A DNA stretch of 64,000 nt from Tetrahymena elliotti 4EA. Its lineage: Eukaryota > Ciliophora > Oligohymenophorea > Hymenostomatida > Tetrahymenidae. Shown in pieces: positions 26,308 to 39,114 of this stretch. Every line of letters starts with the position of its first letter. The stretch's first letter is position 1. The notes beneath the pieces are model-generated. The model saw only the letters and a list, made by a program, of their open reading frames with translations. It was not told the DNA's origin and did no database searches. The DNA is taken from the NCBI GenBank assembly GCA_000231825.2, contig JH720394.1, forward strand, positions 62,001 to 126,000, given 5' to 3'. The position numbers and the translations under genes were made by a program.

Positions 26308-27258
26308 TCAAAATTCATTTGGAGTATCATCTTCATCAATAATAGTTGAAAACAAAGATGAAAAATGAGACTCAGGATAAAAATGTTAATCCTATTCTTA
26401 TTCTTAATCTATCTATTTGATTTCTGATTTTTGTCTTTTATTACAAATATTTATTGAGAGAAAACCATAAACTATTGAATTTAGAAATCCATTTAACACT
26501 CCAAGTTATAAATCAAATTCATTGAGCCAAAATACTTGATTTCCATTTGTGGCTAACTCGTAAAATCTTTCAAACATAATCCACACCCAAGAAAAAATCA
26601 AAATAGTAGGGTACATGATTAAACTTTTTACATTAACCAAATAAATTTGATCTTTATTTTTATAACATTCAAACAAGATTCTAACCACAAAAAAGACCTC
26701 AAGGAATAGAGTTGTAACAAAAGGTACTAAAGATAAAATTATTTTTAGTATCATGCCTGTTGTATCATAAGACCCTTAATTATCATTCTTTACAATTAGA
26801 AAGCACATTATATTTTCTAGTGGTTCAGTATGGCCATAATTACTTGTAATTAAAGGAATTAAGGCTATAATTATAGGTAAACCAATGGTCAATCTAGAGT
26901 AATGTAATATTGGGTTTTTATGTTTTATTTATTTCTTTCTAATAAAGTATGAATAAAGCACCCAAGAGATTATCAAGGAGCTAAAAAGCATACCATTTGT
27001 TGCTAATAACTTTAAAAATGCTTGAACTTTGCAAAAAGAATCTCCTACTTGGGCATTTTCATCAATAAGCTGATATACTAAAGGACATATGTAATTTAAG
27101 CTCTAAAGAGAGTCATATAAAAAGATAGGAAACACTAGCTTAAATGCATAAGTTCTTGATTATTTAGAGCAAAAAAAATAGAATGCTAAAACTCCAGTCG
27201 ATATGAAAGACAAAAGTGAGCAGAAAAATAGTGATAATACTTCAAGATCTTAACCCAT
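26308..27258 (-). CDS. seven-helix GPCR-like membrane protein, paralogue 2
   Basis: A single exon of 316 residues, ATG 27256-27258 to TGA 26308-26310. It aligns by eye along its length with the protein at 22868-23887: STGVLAFYFFC against STGILLFHYAF, ATNGMLFSSLIISWVLYSYF against ATNGTFCATLSVSWTLFTYF, identical SWVWIMFERFYEL, and LNEFDLQLGVLNGFLNSIVYG against LNSFDLQITVFNGFVNSIIYG. Seven hydrophobic segments and the paired Cys are kept. The cytoplasmic tail is shorter and less acidic. In-frame TAA/TAG codons confirm the ciliate code. Membrane receptor for an unknown ligand; the duplication probably predates divergence of the tails. An uncharacterised gene lies between the two copies, so this is not a clean tandem pair. 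Confidence 0.82.
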
Positions 27259-27890
27259 TTCTTCACTTCAAAATTAATTTTGCTTAATTTATAAGAGTTA
27301 TTGAATGATATCTTTGAGAAAAAATTTATTATGTTTTATTTGAAATATTCAATAATTTTTTTAATTTAAATCCATTAATAAAATCTTGCAGTTGGAAATC
27401 TGCTTTTATAACAGTGCTACTTAATAAATCTTTTTGAGTGAAGTATAAAGTTGTTTCTTATAAGAGTGTTATTGCCACTTAAAATTACCCACATATTTAA
27501 TTTTTAATCAATTTTTTTTAACTCCATAAATAAAATAGAAGATTACTGAAATAAGATTACAGTTTATTTTTTTTTTGTCAAGTTTAAATAGAAAAATAGA
27601 ATATTTAAATTTTAAGAAAGTTATTTCAATTGCTCACAATCTAACTTTTATTACTTATTTTTGTTTTCAAATAGAATGTTTTATATCAAAAAATTAGGCT
27701 TTTTATTAATTTTGTGAAATTTTCTAATCTCAAATAAGATAATCAAATACCATACAATTTATTAAATTTATTGAGAAAACATAAAATTATCTTAAACAAT
27801 AAAAGAAAAAAGGCATATTAATTTTTCTAAATTTTATTTTTTCAAACGAAAAAAAACTTTAATTTTAAGAGTATATCTTTGTTATCGTAA
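27259..27890. other. intergenic, no gene seen
   Basis: AT-rich spacer between the divergent receptor-like gene and the tRNA gene; nothing recognisable. Confidence 0.55.
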
Positions 27891-27960
27891 GCACCGATGG
27901 TTTAGTGGTAGAATAGAGCGTTGCCATCGCTTTGACCCGGGTTCGATTCCCGGTCGGTGC
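27891..27960 (+). tRNA. tRNA-Gly, anticodon GCC
   Basis: A complete cloverleaf without intron. The acceptor stem GCACCGA pairs with TCGGTGC. The D-arm carries the A-box-like TTTAGTGGTAGAA. The anticodon stem GAGCG pairs with CGCTT (one G-T pair) around the loop TTGCCAT, anticodon GCC. The T-arm carries GGTTCGATTCC, which is also the B box. The CCA end is not encoded, as usual in eukaryotes. It is by far the most GC-rich short stretch of the region. Confidence 0.97.
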
Positions 27961-27961
27961 A

Positions 27962-27967
27962 TTTTTT
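27962..27967 (+). terminator. RNA polymerase III oligo-T terminator
   Basis: Six T residues begin two bases after the tRNA-Gly acceptor stem, the usual Pol III stop signal. Confidence 0.8.
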
Positions 27968-28643
27968 ACTTTATTTTATTTTTAAAGAGGAAAATCAAAA
28001 AATCCATAATTAATTAATTATTCTTATAAAAATGAATTTTAAAAATCTTCATAATTTAAAAGAATTGCATTTGAATTTTTAGATTTAAGCGTTGAATTAA
28101 AATTTTAATCATCCATACTCATTTAGAGCCTAAAAATATTATAAATTGATAAACAAAGAGTTAGATAGAAGATGAATGGAAAAAATGATTGAGAAATTTT
28201 TCAATTTTTAAAGAATTAAATATATATTTCTGAATCATATGTTGGATAAAAGTAGATTTTAAAAGCTAATATAATGTCATCAGCAATTGTAATTAAAATA
28301 TTTAATAAACTTTATTAAATTTTCAAAGAGAAAAATGTAGATAAATACTAAAAAATCAAAAAAGTAAAAAATAATCTTCTGGATATTTTGATTTTTATCT
28401 ATGAAAAATTAATACATAGACAAAGGTTTTATTATCATCCATTAATTAATTTTTCTAAATGGTATGAATTATTTGTTAGTGGATATTGCTTTAGTTTTTG
28501 CAATTTTTAATTTATCAATTTCTTGGCTATCTTAGACTATTATTAATATAAATAGCTGTAAATTAATAATTTCGATTAAGATAATATCTAATTTCTTTTT
28601 TACAGAGTAAAAAGCTTTTCTTTTAAATTCTTGCTTCTATAAA
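27968..28643. other. intergenic; upstream region of the Gln-rich gene
   Basis: No gene. The part at about 28190-28280 has a diverged copy at about 39150-39235 inside the duplicated array, showing that the ancestral duplication included this upstream region. Confidence 0.55.
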
Positions 28644-30890
28644 ATGGATGAATGGCTTAATAGAGCCGAGTAATTTAATAACTAATTTAACTTAAATTAA
28701 AAAAGATTTATTCAATAACCTATTCTGATGTGCATTTTATTTATAATATTTTCTAAAAATAGTATTTCAACTTACCTTACTCCAAAGTAGTGCTCTTAAA
28801 ATAATAAAACTCAAAAAGACTTCAAAGTTGAATATTCTAAAGATCAGCAACTGCTCAAATACAATGGATTAAAAGATAAATATCTAAAATCTTATTTTGA
28901 AAATGGTGTTATGAAAAATCATTTGATTAAAATCGGTTTAGTAATTTCAATCTATTATTTTAAAAATTAGTTTAATAAATTTTTATTATAGATTCTACCT
29001 GATGGTTCTCCTAAAGACAAGGTGTTTGATTTTAAGCCTCATTGGATAAATTAATTTGATGAAGAAAAAGCGAAACTTAAAAAGGAAGCAGATAAAGTGA
29101 TTAGAAGTCGCAAAAATAATTGCAGAAGCTCACTTGGAGACAATTAAAGATATGTAACAGCAATTTAAATAAATCATATTGAATATATTATCAATTAAAT
29201 AATAGCAAGATGAAGCTGAAATTTATAAGCTACCACCATTGTAATATTAAGTAATACTTTTATTGATAGATTAAAAAAATAAAATAATATCTTGTTATTT
29301 AATGAAATATTTTAGATTAGAAGTTAGACACCTAAAATAGAGAGACCTATTATAAATAAAAAGCAGGTTTAAAAAGTATAATTAAAATTAAATACAGAAG
29401 AGGAATAAGGATTAACTGCTAATTAACAGTAATAAATATCTCCACAAGAATCATAGAATGATAAAATAAAGTATTTTAGGTCTGAAAATAGCAATTTAGA
29501 GGGCTTAAATCACTTGAAACAAAGATAAAATCATATAAAATCTTATTTATCAAAGGGAAATTATAAAGTTAATTAATCTTATGATGGAGCTACTTATGGA
29601 AAAAATTCTTAAAATAATTTATATAACTAAGAAAAATAATTTGAAGTGGATAACTAAATGATAAATTTAAAGCTAAACCCTAAAATGTCACAACATCAAT
29701 AATTCTGGTAAGGAAATTATACTTTGTATAATAATCAAACACCAATCAAAGCATAACCAATAAAATTTGATTAAGAAAACACAACCTAGCAAAATTACAA
29801 TTTTTATAATTAGAATAATTACGAATTTGGCTATGCTCCTAACAATAATTAATCTCCAACATACTAATAAAATTAATAAATAGTAATACCTAACAATAGA
29901 TATAGCAATCAAATTATAATAAAAAACAAACATCAACAATAATAACAATAGTCATAAATAGTGTACAACTAAAATTAAGAAATTCAATAATTAATTCAAC
30001 AAAATGATACATCATAAATCAAAGGAAATATTAAATAAATGTTATCAAATAAAAATAGAGATAATTAAAAATAGTTTAACTTTGATCAACCTAATTTTCC
30101 ATAATCTACAAGATAAAAAAATTTTTAAACTGATTACTCTTAAAATAAATAAATGATTAGAAATAGTAAAGATTAAACTTAAAATTCTGAAATTGTTCCA
30201 GCTATACTTAGTAAGTATCAGCCATCACCAGCGAATAGGCAAATTACAACTAAACTTCATGCATAGCATATGTATGATATCTAAAATATGTAATAAAAGT
30301 TTAAAACATAACCTAATACCCTAACTTAGTCTCCTCCAAATTAAAATGGAGCAAGCACAGGAGACGAATCAGATGTTAGTCATCAATCTAAATAATGTGT
30401 GTAATTTATAATTCAATAAATAAATACTATAGAATATACTCCATAAAACTTATCAAAAGACAAAACATAAATTTCCAAAAATCATCAAATGCCTGTTTTT
30501 CTTGTAGATGAAGTAAAAAAAGATGACCCAACTAAATTTAAAGAGTACCAAAATTAATCTAACACATCATAAAATTCATTAAGCCCTATCAGATAAAATA
30601 ATGAAGAAACTTAAAACTAATACAAAAAATCTGATCATATGAATATTTTACAAGTTTAATAGCTACAAAAGTAACAGCTTCAGCAAGAATCCTCTAAAAA
30701 TATTATATAATAGTCAGATGCCCTATAGAAAATGATTTAGATGTAATAAAACAAAGGATAGTAAAGAAGTGTTATTACCTAAAAATTAGTTTTACCTCAA
30801 AGCATTAGCGTAGATGTAACTGAGGAAGCACTGCAGCAACAAAAATTATCGACATAAATATATTAATCACCTTCAAAAATGAAAAAATGA
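28644..30890 (+). CDS. Gln/Asn-rich protein with conserved-looking N-terminal region
   Basis: Four exons, 28644-28940, 28992-29153, 29206-29250 and 29316-30890 (692 residues), all phase 0 with GT..AG introns of 51, 52 and 65 nt. The third exon is only 45 nt (QDEAEIYKLPPLQYQ). The N-terminal ~150 residues look globular or helical (NGLKDKYLKSYFENGVMKNH, then PDGSPKDKVFDFKPHWINQF and a Lys/Glu helix EEKAKLKKEADKVIRSRKNN). The remainder is dominated by Gln and Asn, with short patches such as MPVFLVDEVKKDDP that may be conserved. A hydrophobic stretch near residues 30-45 could instead be a 33-nt in-frame intron. I do not recognise the family. A decayed copy of the 3' half lies at about 39280-39535. 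Confidence 0.75.
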
Positions 30891-31658
30891 AAAAAAATTT
30901 TAAATCAAGCTGAATATAAATTAAAGTTTTGATTTCCCAATAAATTAGATCTATTGATTTATCACAGTGTAGAGTTTTATTAATATTTATCACTCGCAAT
31001 CTAACTTAAATTTCTTTTTATTTTAAATTATTTAACAAATAAACAAAATATTATTTGAAAATTTTACATTTCATTCTTCAAAAATAAATTTTAATTTCTA
31101 ATTCTTTTTATTTGAATTGTCTTGACTATTTTTCATGACAAAAAAAATTTTAAGAGTAAATTTACATTTCATTAGTGAATGTGAAATATTAAAAAAGAAA
31201 AAGATCTATTGCAAAACAAAATATTTTACATCAGGTCCTTCTACTTCTACTTTTAATATTAAATTAAAAAAACTATATATTTTATCAAATCTATCAAATC
31301 AAATTTTTAAAAATTTTTTTCTAGTAAATCAAATTAATTTTCCATCAAATTGATTTGTTTAGATCATTAGTTTAAATTCATTTTTATATTTTTATGTTCA
31401 GAAATAAATAAAATATTAATACAAATTGTACTTTTGGAAATTTAGGTATTAAAAATTCATTAAAAAAATTAAATTTAAAGAATCTTAATAATTTAATTAA
31501 TAATTAAAACTTCTTTTAATAAAAATTTATTTACTATTGAAAGGATTATTTTACAATTTTAAATTTAATAAAAAAACATTTGACAAATAAAATCATATTT
31601 TTAATGATTTGAAATTAATCAACTTAATTAATTTATAAGCAAAGAAGATACTATTCTT
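30891..31658. other. convergent intergenic region
   Basis: Between the stops of converging genes. A 72-residue ORF at 31135-31353 (+) contains no TAA or TAG glutamine codon and no recognisable motif; it is not called. Confidence 0.5.
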
Positions 31659-33848
31659 TCATCTATTTATTATGTTAGCATTTTAAGTGCCTAATGAATT
31701 TCTTTTTAAAAAATTATTAATGTATTTGATTTATTAATCTTTTGATGTTAAAATATCATATTGTTCTTTGAAGTGGCTTGTTTGGTAATATTCATCAAAT
31801 TTAAAATTTAGAAATAAGAGTAAATGTAATTTAAATAAAAATTTATAATTATTTTCTATATTTTCCATATTTCCTTTTTCTTGTTCGATATTAATCCCAA
31901 TTATATGTAAAGCAGCAAGTTATTCTTTATCTAATAAAACCATTATGGCTTTTTTAATTAACAAAATTTCTTAATAGAATGAAAAAAAATCTAAAGTCAT
32001 CATTCAATATTGATTTTGCTTGCTTCTTTCATTTTTAATATTTCTTACCTTCTTTATAATACCCTATTTTTAATAAAATTATTTACTATTATTTGCTTCT
32101 AGAAAAATCTTCAAAATGTTCATATAATAAAAAAATTTATTTGAATTTTTTAAATAAATTTTAATGTTTTGTTACTTTTTTTTGAAAAGAATTTATTCCA
32201 GATTCTCTTACAATTTTTTATTATTCAAAGCCTGATAAGTCTAATTTATTTTTAGATTTAAATTTCCTTTTATATTCCTTCTGGCTCGATTTAATTGTAT
32301 TAAAACTAAGGATCTTAACATTTATTTTATATTTAGGATCGTTAATAGTTATCTTACATCTTAACTTAAAATTTGTTTCGTTATATTTTTAGTTTTATAT
32401 TATTGCCTTAAACATTTGCTTTTGATTTTTTAACACTATCATCATCTGAAAATTAAGTAGCTTGATTTTCTAAATAAAATAAATTTTTAACTCTTTTAGA
32501 CTGAACAGCTCCTGCTAAATTATTAAGATTATGAAATTCATTAGATTAACTACTATAATTTTCTTAAATATGATCTTATTAATTATAGAATTCATTATCA
32601 CATTAATTTGATTGTTAAAACACGATTGAGCTTGGTTTTGGAGAAATGGATCTAATTAACATATTTTTTTTGGTTTCTTCATCATCTAGAGTATTTTTTT
32701 CATCTGTTTAGGGCTTAATTCCACATTATTATGTTTCATTTTTCAAATTTATAATATTATGATGTTGTAATATGTTTAAAAATGTTCCTGAAAAGAAATC
32801 TTTCATTAAAATAAAAAATACATCTCTTCTAATATACCTTTATGCTGATTTCCTACAAAATGATCCTAAAAGTAGCATTAGTGCTAAAGTGCTGTTACAA
32901 AGAGCTAAGACTTCAGTATAAATTGGATACTAAAAGTTAAAGTAAGTCACGCTTTCATCGAAATCAAAACTTATTAAACTTATAAACTACTAACCTGTCA
33001 ATTGAATAATTGAGTCACGATTAAATGTTTAACTCACGAGAGTCTATGAAAATGGTGAAGTAAAAATTTATTCTGATTAAATCAAATAGCCATTTTAAAC
33101 TTTTGTAACTTAGTTTTACATTTTAAATTCATTATACATCATGGTGTTGACTAAATTTACAAAAGTTTAACTTTTATATTGATATTCAGCTTTCTTAGAA
33201 GTTTTATTATATTAAGAGACCTATGTTTTTACTATTAATCTATAAGGCTCTTTATTTATGAAGTTATCTACTTATTATGGGTCTGCACAGTTATTTGGGA
33301 TAGTAATTTTCCAAATATCAACATCTTAGCATCTGTATACTTTCAAATTTATGTAAGATAAAATTGTCTGATGGTTTGCTAAAACCAGAGCTGGATTAGG
33401 AAGGAATCTTACTAAAATCAAAACAATTCAAACCCTAGAATTCAGGACTCTTGCATTTAATAATATCTAATGGAAGAACTTAGTATTTTGTACCATTAGT
33501 GAAACTGAAGCTTGCAAATACACAATATAAATTTTGTTTTCTTTTTCTTAACTTTAGCTCAAGAATTAGCCACCTAAAAATGGGAAAAAAATCAAAGCCA
33601 AACATTTCATTATTTAATTAAATGTTAATGTCATTAGAGACAAAGGTTTATGATCTCAACTTAGGATCCATTTAACCTTCAAAGTATAAGTAAGACTGAA
33701 ACAAGAAATCAATGAAAGTTAAAACAAATATAACTATTGTTATAAATGCACCAAAAGCTGTTCTTTTTTTCAATCTTTACCTGCTTGCATTAAATTGAAT
33801 AGACTCTGAAAATAAATCTAAGTCTTTTAATATTTCTAATAAAGCCAT
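31659..33848 (-). CDS. putative two-segment transmembrane protein with an apparent frameshift
   Basis: ATG 33846-33848, stop TGA 31659-31661. The N-terminus (MALLEILKDLDLFSESIQFN) is followed by a basic patch and a hydrophobic helix (AFGAFITIVIFVLTFIDFLF), then a long extracytoplasmic-looking region with paired Cys, a second helix (VLALCNSTLALMLLLGSF) followed by CRKSAQR, and a polar cytoplasmic tail. This layout matches a large family of putative transmembrane proteins in Tetrahymena. The frame that opens the gene is left at about 33357-33378: upstream reads CFDFSKIPSQSSSGFSKPSD, downstream reads LSYINLKVYRCQDVDIW one base over, with no intron between. A short intron lies somewhere in 32350-31991 before the last exon (acceptor probably at 31991-31992), which encodes IMVLLDKEQLAALHIIGINI. 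Function unknown. Confidence 0.7.
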
Positions 33849-34973
33849 ACAATTTTCTATTTTGCTTTATCTATACTTTTAAATAATTAATTATAAAAAA
33901 AATTAGTTAATTTCAAACCAGTTAAAAGTTTTAATAAAAAATTCTTCTTTACTAAGTTGAACCATACATATACTATCTTTATTTATTTTTAAATTTCTAG
34001 AATGTTAGATAATATTTTAAAACAAATTATTTTAATTTTTTTTACTAGGATTGCATTTTAATTATCCAAAAATATAAAAAGTTTTTAAATAATTTTTCTG
34101 TTTTTACTTTTAAATTTTAATTGAATTCTTATTAAATGATAAAAGGTTATTAGATGCTTTATAGCTTATTTTTAAAATTACTACATTTCTAATATGAATA
34201 ACAATATTTTACATCTAATTATTAATTCTTTTAGATGTCTTTTGAATTAATTTTATGACTTTCAATAATTTTACAATTTATTATTTTTATGAGAGTTGAA
34301 TCAAATTAGTTAAATTTTTTTGTCATATTTTTAATCAAACTTCATTTAAGTTACTTTCTGGAAGAAAAGCTATACTTTCTAAAAATAAACAAAAATAATT
34401 TAATAATTTATTTTAAAAATATCTGTATTTCTAATATTCAAAATAGTATTTGATATTAAATTTATAATTCTTTCTACATGTTAAAATATTTTATTTATAT
34501 TCATTCTGATCAGAATTTATGGATAATGGTTTAATAGATTTAGGTGAAGAAAATTTAATTTCTATTGTTTTTTTAGAATGAGATGCTCTCTATGTTTTAA
34601 ATTAACTTTTTAATTCAAATTGTTAAAAAAAAATTGGATTATCAATCAAAACAAATATCTTGCATTACTTTTAATATTAAATTGATCAACAGTATTTTTT
34701 TAGATCCTACTTAATAATAAAGATAATTAATTATTTTATAAATCCTTAGTATGAATTGATTAGCTGAAATAAATTAAATTTTTAAATGATAAATTCTAAA
34801 ATATTCGTAAGAATCCTTGAATTTTATTGTCTTTTTTTAATTTATTTATTTTTTTAAGATCTAAAACCTTAATATTTTTATGAAGAAAATACATCAGGAC
34901 ATACATTTATTAATTAATATATAAGCACATCCAAATATTTTTTTCATAAATATTAGTTTTTGTTCTTATTAAA
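33849..34973. repeat. spacer, partly duplicated near 39.57-39.8 kb
   Basis: No gene. The part at 33880-34190 has a diverged copy at about 39580-39800 (shared AAAAATTAGTTAATT, AACAAATTATTTTAA and similar strings). The part next to 34974 shares ATACATCAGGACA and ACATCCAAATATTTTTTCAT with the downstream flanks of the other 8-Cys gene copies. Confidence 0.5.
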
Positions 34974-35360
34974 TCAGAATAATAATGCAACAACACCAAA
35001 TAAGATAAAAGCAACAGAGGATAATAAAGATCCATTAAGGCAGTCAAGACCCTTTTAATAATGATCCTTAGCATAAGTGTCAGTCAACTTGTTAACACAA
35101 GCACTTTAGCAGGAAATATAAGTAGACAAATCAGGAGTTAATAAAGCAGAGCAATTAGTCTTATTAGCATCTTCTTCTTAACAGTCTTCAAGAGCTTTAT
35201 TAGATGCTTCACATTCAGCTTGAGTGGTGGTAGATTTTGTGCAATCCAAATTACTAATGGTTTTTGCACAATTTAAAAAGGTTTAGTTATCCAAAATACC
35301 AGCAGCATTAACATAGCTGATAGCAACAAGAGCAATTAAAGCAATAACAGTGAATCTCAT
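34974..35360 (-). CDS. small secreted 8-cysteine protein, copy 1 (GPI-type tail)
   Basis: A single exon of 128 residues, ATG 35358-35360 to TGA 34974-34976. MRFTVIALIALVAISYVNA is a typical signal peptide with cleavage expected after the last Ala. The mature part holds eight Cys (two in NCAKTISNLDC, then AEC, EDC, TNC, SC, AC, GLDC). It ends in LNGSLLSS followed by a hydrophobic stretch to the last residue, the usual shape of a GPI attachment signal (small residues, then a hydrophobic tail with no cytoplasmic end). Expected to be a small disulfide-bonded cell-surface protein; ligand or role unknown. It is one of four intact copies on the same strand in 34-52 kb. Confidence 0.85.
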
Positions 35361-37988
35361 TTTTTAATTTTTTAGATATTACTTTATTTTTGTTTTAATT
35401 GTTTATTGAGTTTTTTTAGTCTTATTGCTTATTTAAAGTTTTTAAAAATGCAAATTTCAATAAAGAGATTTACTAAAAATGGATTTAAGTTAAGAAAAAA
35501 AAAATTTGAAATTTCTAATCTGTATTGTAAAAGATTCTAATTTAAATTCAATATTAAATAGATTTATTAATTGAATTTAGCTTACTCTCACTGTCTTCAT
35601 TAAATCGTTGAAATTAAATTGGTTACAAACTTAAATTTTAATTTAGAAAAAAACTTAAAATGATAGACCATTTTAAGATGTGAGTCCAACTTTAAGTTCA
35701 GAAAATATAAAAATTTTTAAACAAATATTTAGAATACCAGTTATTAAATTGGATTTACCCTTTTAAGTTATATCAAGATAACACAAAGATGTATTTGATT
35801 TAATAATAGTGTTAGTACTGCAAAAAGATAAATTAAATAGCAAATTCTAACCACTATTTTTCTAAGTTAAATATAAAATTTGTAAAAAATATTAAATTAT
35901 AAGTAACAGAAGAATAGTGAATCCTGATATCTCTAAAAAAATCTAAAATCAACCTACAAATCACAATTGTTAATTTTTCCCACTTATTATCAAAAAATAT
36001 TGAGTCGCATAAATTATTTTTTCTTTCAAGAAAATGTGTTGAACTGCTTTTATTTTGAACAGAGGGAAAAAATAATTTAGAAAGTTGTTCAAAATTACTC
36101 CAAGATTTAGTTAAATATGAAAACTCAACAATCTATAAAAGATACTAAACTAAAATTTAAAATATGTTAAAAATATATACATCTTCACATTATACATGTA
36201 AATTTCAATATTTTATCATATATTTTTTCTATTTTTTTAATTTTAAACATATTTATTTTTTCTAATGAAAGATTGAAAGATATAAAAGACAACATTTTCA
36301 TTGTGTATGTATGTATATAATAAATTGTTATTTTTTGCTCAATTCTTACGTTTCAAATAAAACAAGCAAAAATAAAAAATATTTTTAACGAATTTTACAT
36401 AAAATGAATAAAATTATGATCTCTAAAATTAACATTTTTTAAATTGATTTTACTTTCCTTTTTACAAATTTTAATCCAAAAAATCAAGTTTGCATTTCTA
36501 AAAATAGAGCATCATTAATTTTGATTATGATTAATTTTAACTCATATACTCATAATCTTTAGATCAATTCAAAATCGGAAATTAAAAACATTGAATTTTT
36601 TAATTATGTTTGAATTAAAGTAACATTAAAAATTTCATTACATCAAATACAAAAAGAAACTCAACTAAACTTAATAGTTTACAATAAATTTATATTGATA
36701 ATAAAATATTTTAAAAGCTCTTCTCAATATATAAAGAGTCTATGCTTACTTTTGTTGGTATTTTTTGAAATATTTTTACCCAGTAAAAAAGAAAAATATA
36801 AAAGAACAATTTTGAATTAAAAAATTTGAGTTTTGAGATGAAAATTAAAATGAGCGTGAATTTAATTTTGTACCAATTAATTGGTTTTTAATTAATTTTC
36901 CTTAATGAATTTTTAAGAAAGTAAAAATTACAAATAAAGCTTGAAACATCATTGTTTTCAAACTCAAATTTCATTGTAAATAGCAAAAATAGTGTTAAGG
37001 ATATAAATTTCTAAGTCTTTCTAAAATTGATTTGATCTATTTCGAAGTGATTCATTAATTTATATCTTATCAAGAAATTTATTCCTAAAAATTTTCAATT
37101 TGTATGTTAAAAAATAAATAAATTAGAAATATATTATTTTATTATTCAAAGTTAAAAATGTTTGCTTAGCTTAGAGAGAGGTAAATATATAAATAAGGAA
37201 TAGCTTAACATATTTTTTATTTGGATTTTTTAAAAGTGTTTAAAATCTTAATAATTTTAAAGATAAAAAAATTTCAGATTTGAGAGAAGTAAAGAATAAA
37301 AAAAAAATTTCTAATTCTTTTAGAAACTTAAATAGATGTTTTAAGAAGAGATTCCCTAGAGAACTTTTACATCTTAAAATATGCCATTTTAGTTTGGAAA
37401 ATTAAATAAATTTGAAATATATTCCTTATTTTATTTAAAATAAATTTATAGATATTTATTTAGAGTGGGATGTAAGTATGAAGGTTAGGAGAGACTTAAT
37501 ACATTTTTTTTTCAGTTCTTCAAAGCGGTTCAGGTCTAATTAAAAAACATTTCATTTTTAGTTAAAAATAATGAATAAAGATATTATCAGAAATTATTAA
37601 ATAATTTTAATTAATGAAGAATTTAATAGTGAACCCTTTACTTTAGGTAAAAAGATATTCTATTGGTTAGAAGAGAATTGAGATAAAAAAAATTAATAAT
37701 TTTAAAAAAATCCTAGATAATATGAAAATATTTTAGTGATTTTTAAAAAGCTGTAGATGTTTGCTGAAACCCTACCCATCAATATAAAATCTTGTGTTTT
37801 CTAGAAATATTTTTTAAAAATAATTTTAAAAAAAGTTCATATGCTTTTAAAATAATTATCTTTTATTTTTAAATTTAAAACTAATTTTAAATATAAATGT
37901 TCAAAAATTCTAAAATAAAAGTTTCATTTTAATTTATTTAAGACCTAATATGAATAAAATATAAATATTAGTTTTTATTCAAATTAAA
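35361..37988. repeat. duplicated AT-rich flank, copy 1
   Basis: No gene. Landmarks shared with the flanks at 38219-39080, 40060-41480, 42471-44160, 46440-47940, 48555-50540 and 51557-54100 include a TTTATTAATTTAATT-CTTACT block just upstream of the gene, a CTACCAATCTC-like block, a GAAACATCATTG-like block, TGCCATTTTAGTTTG and GTAAGTATGAAG near the far end. The copies differ by many substitutions and indels. Confidence 0.6.
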
Positions 37989-38218
37989 TCAGAATAGTAA
38001 TGTTATAACACCAAATATGATACAAGAAACAGAAGATAATAAAGATCCATTAAGACAGCTAATATTCTTTTCCACGTAATCTTTAGAATAAGAATCAGTC
38101 ATCTAACTAAAACAACCCTTTAAACAAGAAACATAAGTAGATAAATCAGGAGTAGTAGAAGCAGAACAGTTAGTTGCATTATCAGCTTATTTTATACAAT
38201 CACTAAATATTTTTGTCT
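37989..38218 (-). pseudogene. 8-cysteine protein gene, 5'-truncated copy
   Basis: The C-terminal half only: in-frame from about 38218 to TGA 37989-37991, with the family marks TNCSA, TPDLSTYVSC, DSYSKDY, ISCLNGSLLSS and a hydrophobic end. The signal peptide and the first three Cys are missing; sequence beyond about 38218 is unrelated to the coding region. The frame of the remaining part is intact, so truncation may be recent relative to decay. No start codon suitable for secretion is present. Confidence 0.75.
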
Positions 38219-39110
38219 AGATAAATTATAAAAATATTTATGAATAAATTTAATAAGTTTGAGCTTTTAGTGATAATTAAAGTAAGTGTTAAAGAAAATT
38301 TGTTTTAATTAATTTTCCTTGATACCTTTTTAACAAGTAAAAAAATAAAATATGGCTAGAAACATTACAATTTTTTTTAATTTCTGATCTAAAACTCTAA
38401 AGTGTAAAAGTTTCATTAAACTTAATGCATTTTTATTCTTTATAAAATAAATTTGATCTTTATAAAAACAATTCATTTATATCTTATCATCAAATTTAAT
38501 TCCTTAAAATATGACTTTTTAATTTAATAAAGCAAAATTAATTTAAAATCTGTTTACATAGTTTTAAAATATTTGCTTAGCATAGAATGAGGTAGCTATG
38601 TAATAAAGGTAAAACTTTCTATACTTTTATTTAAATTTTTCAAAGTGTTTAAAATATTAATAATAAATAAAACTAAATTAAATTTCAGATTTGAGAGGAG
38701 TAAAGAATAAAAACAAACAACTTCAAAATTAATAAACTTAATATATTTCTATATCCTTTATAAAATTAATTTGATTTTTTTTAAAGAATTTTCCCATCAT
38801 ATCATTTTATGTTTTAAAATAGGCGATTTTAGTTTGAAAAATTAAATAAATTTGAAATAGTTTCCATTTATTATTAAAAATTTAGAAAATTTAACTTCGA
38901 AAGGATGTAAGTATGAAGATTAGGGGAGACTTAATATATTTATTTATTGGGGTCCTTCAAAATATTTAAAATCTAATTAAAAAATTTTTCTTTTTAGCTA
39001 AAAGTAATTAGTAAAAGTATTAAATAATTTTAAATAGTGAATAAGTAGTGACTGAGACTAATTATAGTATCAGTGGATGTAAATTTGAATTAATTCATAT
39101 AGCCTAAATC
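38219..39110. repeat. duplicated AT-rich flank, copy 2 (shortened)
   Basis: Resembles the distal part of the flank at 36830-37600: TTAATTAATTTTCCTTGAT, GAAACATTAC, GCGATTTTAGTTTG and GGATGTAAGTATGAAGATTAGG occur in the same order. No gene seen. Confidence 0.55.
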
Positions 39111-39114
39111 TACA

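Noticed and set aside
31135..31353. Plus-strand ORF of 72 codons with FTSGPSTSTFN
   Set aside because: No TAA/TAG Gln codon, no motif, and it sits in a 3'-to-3' intergenic region; insufficient support.
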